Shown here: one piece after another, positions 1 through 7,215 of the stretch
Layout of the letters: each line of letters opens with the position of its first letter
How positions within the stretch are numbered: the first letter of the stretch is position 1
Assembly: GCF_001298445.1 (NCBI RefSeq)
Contig: NZ_CP012036.1
Span: forward strand, 7,072,851 to 7,094,556
From: Nostoc piscinale CENA21
GTDB taxonomy: Bacteria > Cyanobacteriota > Cyanobacteriia > Cyanobacteriales > Nostocaceae
Direction of reading: 5' to 3'
DNA: 21,706 nt
Translations under genes and position numbers: made by a program
The notes under the pieces: model-generated
The model's input: only the letters and a program-made list of their open reading frames with translations
Told to the model about the DNA's origin: nothing
Database searches by the model: none

Positions 1-423
1 GTAGCACCGAGACGTTGTTGCTGTTGTAGTTAACAGTAACCAAATCGAGCTTGCCGTTGCCGTTGAAATCTCCTACTGTGACTGAGAAGGGATTACTGCC
101 GACAGTGAAGTTGGTGGCAGTGCCGAAGCCCCCTGTGCCGTTGCTTAACAGCACCGAGACGTTGTTGCTGTTGTAGTTAGCAACAGCCAAGTCGAGCTTG
201 CCGTCGCCGTTGAAGTCTCCCACTGTGACTGATTGGGCAGTAGTGCCGACGGTAAAGTTGGTGGCAGTGCCGAAGCCCCCTGTACCATTGCCTAACAACA
301 CTGAGACGTTGTTGCTGTATCTGTTAGCAACAGCCAAGTCGAGCTTGCCGTCGCCGTTGAAGTCTCCTACTGTGACTAACCTGGGACTACTGCCGACGGT
401 GAAGTTGGTGGCGGTGGCAAATG
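1..423 (-). repeat. 147-bp coding tandem repeat (FG-GAP units)
   Basis: The sequence gacgttgttgctg recurs at 11, 158 and 305, so the period is exactly 147 bp (49 codons). The units differ at only a few positions. They encode the FG-GAP repeats of the DUF4347 protein and continue past the left edge. Confidence 0.9.
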
Positions 424-934
424 TGGTTAACACTCCAGGGTAGGTTTGTCTAGTTTCTGCTGTTAACCCCACCTGTGAAGTGATTTCCCCTAGCTTGTGT
501 TCTAGTTCCCAACTTCCTCCTTGTTGGGCGCTGCCAATTTTCCCGGCTGAGGCGGCAATGTTCGCTTTGGTAATTTGGTGTAGCTTTTGGATAAAGCTTT
601 TACCTTTTTCGCCTTGGGCAACTTCACACCCATAAATTAGGATTTCTGCGGCTTGCCATTGCTGTAGTTGTTGGCAATAGGTGTGGAGATTGTCTAGGTT
701 GAGTTGACTATTACCTAGTTGCAAGCAGCCTGGGCTACCGTGGGCAATGATTTGAATACTGGCTCCGGGATATTTGCTGCACAGGGCGCTGATTTGAGCG
801 ATGCCGTCTTGTTGTTTGTTGAGGACGGTAACTTTCGCGGTGGGTATGATGCCTAATTCTAGTATTTGATAGTCATCAATTCCCGCATCGATAATGACTA
901 GAGTTTGTTTTATTGCAGTAGTAGTAGATGCCAT
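1..934 (-). CDS. DUF4347 domain protein with FG-GAP/VCBS repeats (C-terminus beyond window)
   Basis: The minus strand is open from an ATG at 934 to the left edge, giving 311 visible residues. Residues about 8-165 look like a DUF4347 domain, with IIDAGIDDYQ near the start, the motif IQIIAHGSPGCLQLG and later LIYGCEVAQGEKG. This domain is typical of the N-terminus of very large cyanobacterial surface or secreted proteins. From about residue 172 there are FG-GAP/integrin-like repeats, each with a calcium-loop motif (GDFNGDGKLDL) followed by SNNVSVLLGNGTGGFG. Three repeats are visible in near-identical 49-residue units. No signal peptide is seen before DUF4347, as is usual for this family. The role is probably in extracellular or surface binding, but this is inferred from the domains. 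A gene on the other strand at 198-443 is only a shadow of the repeats. Confidence 0.88.
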   Translation of the reverse strand, partial: MASTTTAIKQTLVIIDAGIDDYQILELGIIPTAKVTVLNKQQDGIAQISALCSKYPGASIQIIAHGSPGCLQLGNSQLNLDNLHTYCQQLQQWQAAEILIYGCEVAQGEKGKSFIQKLHQITKANIAASAGKIGSAQQGGSWELEHKLGEITSQVGLTAETRQTYPGVLTTFATATNFTVGSSPRLVTVGDFNGDGKLDLAVANRYSNNVSVLLGNGTGGFGTATNFTVGTTAQSVTVGDFNGDGKLDLAVANYNSNNVSVLLSNGTGGFGTATNFTVGSNPFSVTVGDFNGNGKLDLVTVNYNSNNVSVL

Positions 935-1462
935 GATGTTTTGTTTTTTTCGGTTGGCAGTTAATTTGATTACGGACACCTGTGCCGGAAAATACTTGTA
1001 TTTATTTAGTTGATTTTTGTATAAAAAATTTGCAGCACAATTGCAGACTTCATTGATATCTCAATGAGTCAAAGTTAAATCGCTTACATATAAAGGGATG
1101 ATTTCAATAGTTTTGTAGGATGGACATCTTGCCCGTCCCTTGTATTTACATGGCAGGCAAGATGCCTACCCCACAAGAATCATCCCTCGCCTTGTAGCAA
1201 GGAGAGAGGTTCATCGAACTTACGTTGCATTAGATATACAGTATTTAAATTTACTTAAATTACTGATTGACTTGATTTTATCTATAGGTATAGTTAGTAA
1301 CTGACCGTCCAATATTCTAACTAGATTGTTGTCAACTGTCAAAAGGCATACTTTTAACAAAGTGCTGAATACTAAGTCCTAAGTATAAACACCATAACTA
1401 CTAGGCTTTAAGTAATCAATACTGTCTAATCCAAGTAACTACACTTATATATTTTTTTACTC
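935..1462. other. Gene-free region between two divergent genes
   Basis: This 528-bp AT-rich stretch separates the minus-strand DUF4347 gene from the plus-strand glycosyltransferase gene, so it should hold both promoters. No convincing -35/-10 pair or coding potential was recognised. The only clear structure is the inverted repeat at 1095-1186. Confidence 0.6.
1095..1186. repeat. 92-bp palindromic intergenic repeat (hairpin, MITE-like)
   Basis: The outer arms GGGATGATT (1095-1103) and AATCATCCC (1178-1186) are perfectly complementary. Inside them, 1113-1133 and 1156-1176 are 21-bp arms that match at 17 positions, and the four mismatches are all transitions that G-U pairs could tolerate in RNA. 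The arms contain CATCTTGCC and GGCAAGATG. The layout suggests a dispersed palindromic repeat, but copy number cannot be judged here. Confidence 0.6.
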
Positions 1463-1643
1463 ATGCTTTTACACTCTAATGTTCAGGCTGCTCTCCCTGT
1501 AGAAATACTTGCTTCGCGTCATTTCATCGACTGGCTGGAACTCCAGCAAATTAGTCTAGCGTTTACTACTTATCAAAGTTCGCGGCTGATGTTGTTGGGA
1601 GTAGACAACCGCCATCAATTATCAGGATTTGAGCGTTTTTTTC
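1463..1643 (+). pseudogene. N-terminal part of the TIGR03032-TPR-GT41 protein, in a different frame
   Basis: An ATG at 1463 opens a frame that stops after residue 77 (stop ends at 1696). Its first 59 or so residues, including ASRHFIDWLELQQISLAFTT and GFERFF, read as the start of a TIGR03032 (DUF4915) domain. The next expected residues (DRAMGLYATPERIYLSS) are found only in the frame that begins at TTG 1629. The two parts therefore belong to one protein of about 1050 residues, split by one extra T in the run 1636-1642. No clear Shine-Dalgarno precedes 1463. Real gene decay, sequencing error and programmed frameshifting are all possible. Confidence 0.75.
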
Positions 1644-4619
1644 GACCGCGCTATGGGGTTATATGCGACTCCAGAACGGATTTATCTCAGTTCTAAATCT
1701 CAAATTTGGCAGTTAGACAATGTGCTAACTCCCGGACAACTTTATGATGGTTATGACAAGCTTTATATTCCCCGAACTGCTTATACTACGGGGGATTTAG
1801 ATATTCATGATTTAGCTGTAGAAACAAATAACCAACGCATTATATTTATCAGTACTATATTAAATTGTCTGGCAACGGTGAGCGATCGCCATAGTTGCAT
1901 TCCTTTATGGAAACCTAAATTTATTTCTAGCTTAGTTAATGAGGATCGTTGTCACCTCAATGGTTTAGCAATGGTCAACGGTCAGCCTCGTTATGTGACT
2001 TTATGTAGTCAATCTGATGTGGTGGATGGTTGGCGTGACAAGCGACAAGGCGGTGGTTGTGTAATTGATATTCAATCTGATGAGGTGATTGCTACAGGTT
2101 TATCTATGCCCCATGCGCCACGATTTTATCAGGATAAGTTGTGGTTACTCAATGCTGGTACTGGGGAATTTGGCTATATCGATACAGATGGCAAATTTGT
2201 GGCTATTGCTTTTTGTCCTGGTTTTCTGCGGGGTTTGGCTTTTAGTGGTGATTATGCGATTGTTGGCTTATCTAAACCCCGTGACAAAACTTTTGCTGGC
2301 TTAAAACTAGATGAACATTTAGACAAGAAAAATACTGAAGCTCGCTGTGGTTTGATGGTGATTGACTTAAAAACTGGTGATGTTGCTCATTGGTTACGTT
2401 TAGAAGGAGAAGTGACAGAACTTTATGATGTGCAAGTTTTATCAGGAGTTCGTCGCCCCCAAGCCTTGGGTTTTCAAACTCAGGAGATTGAGCAGTTAAT
2501 TACCCTCGATCCGCGTTCTCCTTTGATGGGGGGAAATTTGGCTGGTGATAATCAAGCTCAGTCTGATTCCTGGACAAATCCAACTGTAGAACAGCTTTAC
2601 CAGCAGGCGTTAGCTTTACAACAACAATTAAAATTAACTGAAGCGATCGCCCAATACGAACAAATCATTAGCCAATATCCCCAATATGCTCCGGCTTGGT
2701 ATCAGTTGGGGGTAATTATGGACAATCAAGGACAAATTGAGCAAGCTGTTTTAGCTTACCAACAAGCATTGATAATTAACCCTAAATATGCAGAAGCTCA
2801 TAATAGTTTAGGTATTGTGCAAGTCGCCAAGCAAGATTTAGAAACAGCGATCGCTTGTTTTGAATCTGCAATCATCAGCAATCCTAATTATGCTTTTGCT
2901 CACAATAATCTGGGTTTAGCTTGGCAAATGCAAGGCAAGTTATCAGCCGCAGCCGTTAAATTTCAAGAGGCTTTAGCAAAAAATCCCCAATATCCAGAAG
3001 CTTATTTGAATCTAGGTATTGTTTTTGAAGCACAAGATAACTTACAAGGTGCGATCGCTTGTTATCGTTCAGCAATTCACAACAAACCAGACTATATAAA
3101 AGCTTATATTCGTTTAGGATCAGCACTGTTATCTTTAGCGATGGCTACACAAGGTGAAGTAGATGAAGCCAGAGCAGCTTTTGAAAAGGTATTACAATTG
3201 CAACCAGACTCGGCTGAAGCTTTCACTTACTTGTTTTACCTCAAAGAGATGACTTGCGATTGGCAAATGCGTCAGTCTGAATTAACGCGTTTGTGGGAAC
3301 AAACTCTTTTGGAAATTGAGTCAGGAAAAACAACCACAATCGGCCCCTTTGATACCTTATATAAGCCTTGGGACAGTAATTGTCTGCTAAAAATAGCTCG
3401 AACTCATGGAGAAAATATTAAAGTACAATGGGCAAGTGTGCAGCAATATCTGAATTTTATTCATTCTCGTTCTTTGACTGGGCGACTACGCATTGGCTAT
3501 TTATCTAATGATTTCCGCAACCATGCTACAAGTCATTTGATGAGAAGCTTATTTAATCTGCACGATCGCGCTAATTTTGAGATATTTGCTTATTCTTTTG
3601 GCGCAGATGACAAGAGCGAATACCGTCAATACATTGCAACTAACTGCGAACAGTTCCGCGATATTACTACTTTATCTATAGAAGAGAGCGCCCAGCAAAT
3701 TTATGACGATGGCATTCATATATTAGTTGATCTTAAAGGTTACACAGCTGGTTCTCGCAGTGGGATTTTGGCTTTAAAACCTGCGCCTATTCAAGTTAAT
3801 TATTTGGGCTATCCCGGAACAATGGGTGCAGACTTTATTGATTATATGATTGGCGATGCAATAGTTACACCACCAGAATTTGCTGATAGTTTCAGTGAAA
3901 AACTAGTCATCTTACCCCACAGTTATCAAGTCAACGATTATCAACAAGCGATCGCTGCTACTTCTGTAAGTCGTTCTCAGTACGGTTTACCAGAGCAGGG
4001 TTTTGTTTATTGCTGCTTTAATAATAACTATAAAATTGAACCGCAGATTTTTGATGTATGGATGCGGATTCTCGCCGCAGTTCCAGGGAGTGTGCTTTGG
4101 TTACTGGTGAGATTTCCTGCTGCTGAGGATAATCTGAAAAAAGCAGCCGAGGCTAGAGGAATTGATAGCGATCGCTTAATTTTTGCCCAATATCACCGCA
4201 AAGCCGAACATTTAGCTCGCCATCAACTAGCAGACTTGTTTCTAGATACTTTATATTGCAATGCTCACACGACTGCTAGTGATGCTTTGTGGGCTGGTTT
4301 ACCAGTTCTTACCTGTAGAGGAGAAACTTTTGCTTCTCGTGTCGGGGCTAGTTTGTTAACAGCCGTTGGTTTACCAGATTTAGTGAGCCATAATTTAGAA
4401 CAATATGAGCAGTTAGCAATCCATTTAGGAAATTCCCCTGAAACATTGCTGAAACTCAAACAGAGATTAGCACAAAATCTGATGTCTTACCCTTTGTTTG
4501 ACACACCACGTTTTACCCACAACTTAGAACAAGCTTACTTTGCGATGTGGCATATTTATTCTGCTGGGCAACTTCCACAGCCAATCATTGTAGATGAATC
4601 AGTGATAGCAAAGTCCTAA
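1629..4619 (+). CDS. TIGR03032 - TPR - GT41 (SPINDLY/OGT-like) glycosyltransferase, main frame
   Basis: This frame gives 996 residues from a TTG at 1629, but the true N-terminus lies in the upstream frame at 1463. Residues 1 to about 300 form most of a TIGR03032/DUF4915 domain (TTGDLDIHDLAV, DRCHLNGLA, SMPHAPRFY, LWLLNAGTGEFGY, LRGLAFSGDYAIVGLSKPR). Residues about 319-535 hold roughly six TPR units (for example AWYQLGVIMDNQGQIEQAV). Residues about 618-965 form a GT41 catalytic domain. GYLSNDFRNHATSHLM contains His632, matching the conserved OGT active-site His, and FNNNYKIEP contains Lys802, matching the UDP-binding Lys. The expected reaction is transfer of a sugar such as GlcNAc from a nucleotide sugar to protein Ser/Thr; substrates are unknown. 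It is likely cytoplasmic, since no signal peptide or membrane segment is seen. Confidence 0.85.
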   Translation: MSVFFDRAMGLYATPERIYLSSKSQIWQLDNVLTPGQLYDGYDKLYIPRTAYTTGDLDIHDLAVETNNQRIIFISTILNCLATVSDRHSCIPLWKPKFISSLVNEDRCHLNGLAMVNGQPRYVTLCSQSDVVDGWRDKRQGGGCVIDIQSDEVIATGLSMPHAPRFYQDKLWLLNAGTGEFGYIDTDGKFVAIAFCPGFLRGLAFSGDYAIVGLSKPRDKTFAGLKLDEHLDKKNTEARCGLMVIDLKTGDVAHWLRLEGEVTELYDVQVLSGVRRPQALGFQTQEIEQLITLDPRSPLMGGNLAGDNQAQSDSWTNPTVEQLYQQALALQQQLKLTEAIAQYEQIISQYPQYAPAWYQLGVIMDNQGQIEQAVLAYQQALIINPKYAEAHNSLGIVQVAKQDLETAIACFESAIISNPNYAFAHNNLGLAWQMQGKLSAAAVKFQEALAKNPQYPEAYLNLGIVFEAQDNLQGAIACYRSAIHNKPDYIKAYIRLGSALLSLAMATQGEVDEARAAFEKVLQLQPDSAEAFTYLFYLKEMTCDWQMRQSELTRLWEQTLLEIESGKTTTIGPFDTLYKPWDSNCLLKIARTHGENIKVQWASVQQYLNFIHSRSLTGRLRIGYLSNDFRNHATSHLMRSLFNLHDRANFEIFAYSFGADDKSEYRQYIATNCEQFRDITTLSIEESAQQIYDDGIHILVDLKGYTAGSRSGILALKPAPIQVNYLGYPGTMGADFIDYMIGDAIVTPPEFADSFSEKLVILPHSYQVNDYQQAIAATSVSRSQYGLPEQGFVYCCFNNNYKIEPQIFDVWMRILAAVPGSVLWLLVRFPAAEDNLKKAAEARGIDSDRLIFAQYHRKAEHLARHQLADLFLDTLYCNAHTTASDALWAGLPVLTCRGETFASRVGASLLTAVGLPDLVSHNLEQYEQLAIHLGNSPETLLKLKQRLAQNLMSYPLFDTPRFTHNLEQAYFAMWHIYSAGQLPQPIIVDESVIAKS
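1631..1643 (+). other. Frame junction at a 7-T run; candidate +1 slippage site
   Basis: In the upstream frame the codons read GAG CGT TTT TTT CGA. The downstream frame needs TTC followed by GAC. A tRNA-Phe (GAA) on TTT 1640-1642 could re-pair with TTC 1641-1643, giving a +1 shift and restoring FERFF-DRAMG. An AGGA at 1624-1627 lies just upstream. Loss of one T from 1636-1642 gives the same protein. The junction is seen directly; whether it is used is inference. Confidence 0.55.
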
Positions 4620-4645
4620 ACTGCCTGAATTCAATAAGCGACCGT

Positions 4646-4797
4646 CCGAATTCCAATACGGTTCGGTTAACGTTTTAATCTTGTTAAGATCCCCCCAACC
4701 CCCCTTAAAAAGGGGGGCTAATAACCCTCTTTTACCCCCTTTTTAAGGGGATCGTCGCAGGCGGGGGGATCTTAACCGAACCGTATTGGCCCGAATT
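4646..4797. mobile_element. MITE-like palindromic element with possible target-site duplication
   Basis: The terminal arm CCAATACGGTTCGGTTAA (4653-4670) has a perfect inverted copy at 4772-4789. Inside, GTTAAGATCCCCCC is mirrored by GGGGGGATCTTAAC, and C-rich and G-rich blocks continue the fold, so nearly the whole 137 bp can form one hairpin. CCGAATT occurs directly before the left arm (4646-4652) and one base after the right arm (4791-4797), like a 7-bp target duplication. GAATTCAATAA also occurs at both 4627 and 4793. The element has no coding capacity. It lies between two convergent genes, so it could also act as a transcription stop. Confidence 0.7.
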
Positions 4798-4834
4798 CAA
4801 TAAATGACTTGCAGAGCGATCGCACTGAAAATCT

Positions 4835-5722
4835 CTACTGACTCGAATTATCTTGAACTAATAAAACGGATTTTACAGGTCGCTTGATGACATTGCCTTG
4901 TGAATCAACTTTGCCGTAGAAGGTTTTACCGTTGTAATAAAGGGAAGATGAACTACCGCCATCTAAGTTCATAGCTTCGGATGCGCCAAGTTTTTTCATT
5001 AAATCTGCGAGTTGTGGTAGAGATACACCAGAATTATTTGGTTGTGAAGGCTTTTGCGCTACCATCACTAAAAGAATGCTGCCATCGCGGGTAATACCTA
5101 CAGCCGTTCTAGCGTTGGGTTGTTTACTTCCAATTGCATCGCGTCCGTTAGTATTATCTACAAAAGCTTCTTGCTCAGATGTGAGTTTTGGTAACAGTCG
5201 CGGCCCAGCACCAATAGCATCAATTACGCGACATTCGGCTGGTGGTGCTTCATTATGCACAGCAATGGCGTAGCGGGTTTTTCCTCCACATAAGTAGCGA
5301 CGAAATTGACTCCGATTTAAAATTGCAATCAAGTAAGGTCTTAATTTGGGATTATCAATTAATCTCTCGTTTTGTCTGGGATCAGCTACCAATTGACCGT
5401 TAGCAATCATATAAGATGTAGATTTTTGGTTGGCTGGGTCAAAAAAGCCAGCGTTGATAATAGCGACAGCTTGATGCTTTTGGGCAAATTCTTCTACAGT
5501 GTTTGTCTGCTGTGATAATGCTGGAGTGACTACAAACTTGCTGTTGGCTGGAATTAACAAAACATGAGCTATACCTTGGGGTAAAGTGCGTTCAAAGTAG
5601 CGGATAGTTTTTGGGTTGGGAATTGCCGAAGATATCGACTTTGGTAACAAACTTATACCCAACCACAAAGGCATTACACCAACACTCACTATAGTTAAAC
5701 TCAGCAGCCAAATTTTTCTCAT
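4835..5722 (-). CDS. Phosphodiester glycosidase family protein (NAGPA/DUF2233-like), membrane-anchored
   Basis: The product has 295 residues from an ATG at 5722. Residues 5-30 are a hydrophobic signal or anchor sequence (KIWLLSLTIVSVGVMPLWLG), so the enzyme domain should lie outside the cytoplasmic membrane. Family motifs are present in order: AIINAGFFDP, the central RTAVGITRDGSILLVMV, and MNLDGGSSSSLYYNG near the C-terminus. These are hallmarks of the family that includes mammalian GlcNAc-1-phosphodiester N-acetylglucosaminidase and bacterial envelope homologues. The family acts on sugar-phosphodiester bonds; the substrate here is unknown. The gene stands alone on the minus strand, with the palindromic element at 4646-4797 just beyond its 3' end. 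The Shine-Dalgarno is weak (GTGAG close to the ATG). Confidence 0.85.
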   Translation of the reverse strand: MRKIWLLSLTIVSVGVMPLWLGISLLPKSISSAIPNPKTIRYFERTLPQGIAHVLLIPANSKFVVTPALSQQTNTVEEFAQKHQAVAIINAGFFDPANQKSTSYMIANGQLVADPRQNERLIDNPKLRPYLIAILNRSQFRRYLCGGKTRYAIAVHNEAPPAECRVIDAIGAGPRLLPKLTSEQEAFVDNTNGRDAIGSKQPNARTAVGITRDGSILLVMVAQKPSQPNNSGVSLPQLADLMKKLGASEAMNLDGGSSSSLYYNGKTFYGKVDSQGNVIKRPVKSVLLVQDNSSQ

Positions 5723-5820
5723 TTGCTCACACTCAACCTTGCTGCATGAATATTACAGCAGAATTTACGATCAGCATGTTCAAAATTACGATAGGTTCTC
5801 TCGCGCCATTGGGCGTGTAA

Positions 5821-5849
5821 GGGTGTAAGTCAGCAAAACCCTTACACCC
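5821..5849 (-). terminator. Hairpin beyond the SDR gene
   Basis: GGGTGTAAG (5821-5829) and CTTACACCC (5841-5849) form a perfect 9-bp stem with an 11-base loop, 28 bp past the SDR stop codon. No strong T run follows on the minus strand, so efficiency is uncertain. Related GGGTGTA/TACACCC sequences recur at about 11390 and 13955. Confidence 0.45.
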
Positions 5850-5876
5850 AATTTCAATATTTGTTGAGAACCAAAA

Positions 5877-6686
5877 TTATTTTGTTGTCCGCAACATCAC
5901 ATTCTCAACTAAAGACCGCCATAATTTATCGGGGAGAATTGCGTGCAGAAGCAGAAACGCTTCCCCATAAGGAGAATAACGCAATCTTGCGGAGCGATCG
6001 CAAGCTGCTCGATAAATTGTTTTAGCCACACCTTCCGGCGCAGCTAAAGAATCATTAATCTTCTCATTAAAGTTTTTCACTTGAGAGACCATATCTGTAT
6101 AAACAGGATGACTCGCCCAAACAATGCCGTGATTAATAAAATTTGTCTTAATACCACCAGGTTCAATAATTTTGACACGAATTCCAAAACGTCGTAGCTC
6201 ATAGCGTAGAGATTCAGAAAGTCCCTCTACCGCCCATTTAGTTGCATGATAAGAAGACACAAGTGGAAACGCCAGACGACCACCAATTGAAGCCACATTA
6301 ATAATTGTGCCTCCGCCTTGTCTCCGCAAAATCGGTAAACTTTTTTGAATTGTCGATACTAGGCCAAAAAAATTAGTTTGAAATTGATGTTCTAACTGTT
6401 CTGGTGTCACTCCTTCCAGTGGCCCCATGAGCGCGTATCCGGCATTATTAACTAATACATCTATCTGTCCAAAAGCTGCTAATGTCTCATCCAATGCAGA
6501 CTCGATGGTGTCTGGATTTGTGACATCCAAATACGGACAGATAATGTTTTTTGCCTTTGTCCAGTCGCCAGCTTTTTGTGGCGATCGCATGGTTGCAGCA
6601 ACATTCCAGCCTTTATCTAAAAAATACTTTGCTGTGGCTTCACCAATTCCACTCGAAGCACCTGTAATCAAAACTGTCTTACGCAT
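5877..6686 (-). CDS. Short-chain dehydrogenase/reductase (SDR), classical type
   Basis: The product has 269 residues. The N-terminal TGASSGIG is the nucleotide-binding glycine motif of a Rossmann fold, LDV follows at the adenine-ribose edge, NNAG is at about residue 86, and the catalytic YHATK (YxxxK) comes after an S in NVASIGGR. The C-terminal part resembles SDRs annotated broadly as oxidoreductases; the substrate cannot be told. A GTG directly precedes the ATG. ATG 6686 is chosen because AGGAAG sits 6 bases before it, whereas the GTG at 6689 would have only a 3-base gap. The gene is divergent from a MerR regulator, and its promoter carries a MerR-type operator at 6725-6756, so it is probably the regulator's target. 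Confidence 0.88.
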   Translation of the reverse strand: MRKTVLITGASSGIGEATAKYFLDKGWNVAATMRSPQKAGDWTKAKNIICPYLDVTNPDTIESALDETLAAFGQIDVLVNNAGYALMGPLEGVTPEQLEHQFQTNFFGLVSTIQKSLPILRRQGGGTIINVASIGGRLAFPLVSSYHATKWAVEGLSESLRYELRRFGIRVKIIEPGGIKTNFINHGIVWASHPVYTDMVSQVKNFNEKINDSLAAPEGVAKTIYRAACDRSARLRYSPYGEAFLLLHAILPDKLWRSLVENVMLRTTK

Positions 6687-6724
6687 CACTGGCTTCCTGA
6701 TTTCAAAATTGCTATCTGAAAGAA

Positions 6725-6756
6725 AGCCTAAACTGTAGAGTATACTCCACAGTCAA
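6725..6756 (-). promoter_or_regulatory. MerR-type operator-promoter for the SDR gene
   Basis: On the minus strand, TTGACT (6756-6751) and TAGGCT (6730-6725) are separated by 20 bp, or by 19 bp if TTAGGC is taken as the -10. Such long spacers are the signature of promoters controlled by MerR-family proteins. The spacer holds a near-perfect dyad: ACTGTAGAGTA (6732-6742) and TACTCCACAGT (6743-6753), with one mismatch in 11. The layout closely resembles ZntR- and MerR-controlled promoters. The site lies 30 bp from the merR-like start codon, so autoregulation is likely. Confidence 0.75.
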
Positions 6757-6785
6757 GTGACATTTGAAATTTTTAGGTAAATCTG

Positions 6786-7160
6786 ATGTTAATTGGTGAA
6801 CTCTCGACAAAAACAGGATTGTCGAAAGATACAATTCGTTTTTATGAAAAGATAGGACTGATTACTGCTAATGAAAGACAAGCAGGAACAAGAATATATA
6901 AGGAATTTGGTATAGAGACAGTAGAACAACTGCGGTTGATCAATCAAGGTAAAGCCTTGGGGTTTACATTGAATGAAATTAAGCAGCTAATAAATGAATG
7001 GGGAAGTAATGAAATACCTAAAACTGAGCAAATACTGATTATTGAACACAAACTTCAAGAAATTACTCAAAAAATGCAACAACTAGGAGACATAAAAACT
7101 TACCTAGCAGAAAAACTCAATAAGCTGAAACAAGAAGTATGTGTAGAAACTCTACAATAA
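6786..7160 (+). CDS. MerR-family transcriptional regulator
   Basis: The product has 124 residues. Residues 1-70 form the MerR winged-helix domain: LIGELSTKTGLSKDTIRFYE, then KIGLI, RIYKEF and LGFTLNEIKQLI. Residues about 82-118 form the antiparallel coiled-coil dimerisation helix (KLQEITQKMQQLGDIKTYLA). There is only one cysteine, near the C-terminus (QEVCVETLQ), and the metal-binding cysteine at the start of the dimerisation helix in ZntR/CueR/CadR is absent. A classical metal sensor is therefore unlikely; a small-molecule or redox signal is possible. AGG at 6775-6777 is a well-placed Shine-Dalgarno. It is divergent from the SDR gene and probably activates it through the shared operator. Confidence 0.88.
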   Translation: MLIGELSTKTGLSKDTIRFYEKIGLITANERQAGTRIYKEFGIETVEQLRLINQGKALGFTLNEIKQLINEWGSNEIPKTEQILIIEHKLQEITQKMQQLGDIKTYLAEKLNKLKQEVCVETLQ

Positions 7161-7215
7161 TGCTGTTTTATTCTTAGGACTTACACAGTGATACCAAAAT
7201 TAAAAGTGAAAGTGA

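Noticed and set aside
198..443. 81-residue frame on the plus strand
   Set aside because: It is the opposite strand of the 147-bp FG-GAP repeats and repeats with the same period; the minus-strand frame has the real domains.
6786..7160. MerR protein as a ZntR/CueR-type metal sensor
   Set aside because: The metal-binding cysteines of those sensors are missing and only one C-terminal cysteine is present.
6786..7160. MerR protein as regulator of the hemN cluster
   Set aside because: Its recognisable operator lies in the SDR promoter, and no similar dyad was seen before hemN, the heme oxygenase gene or acsF.
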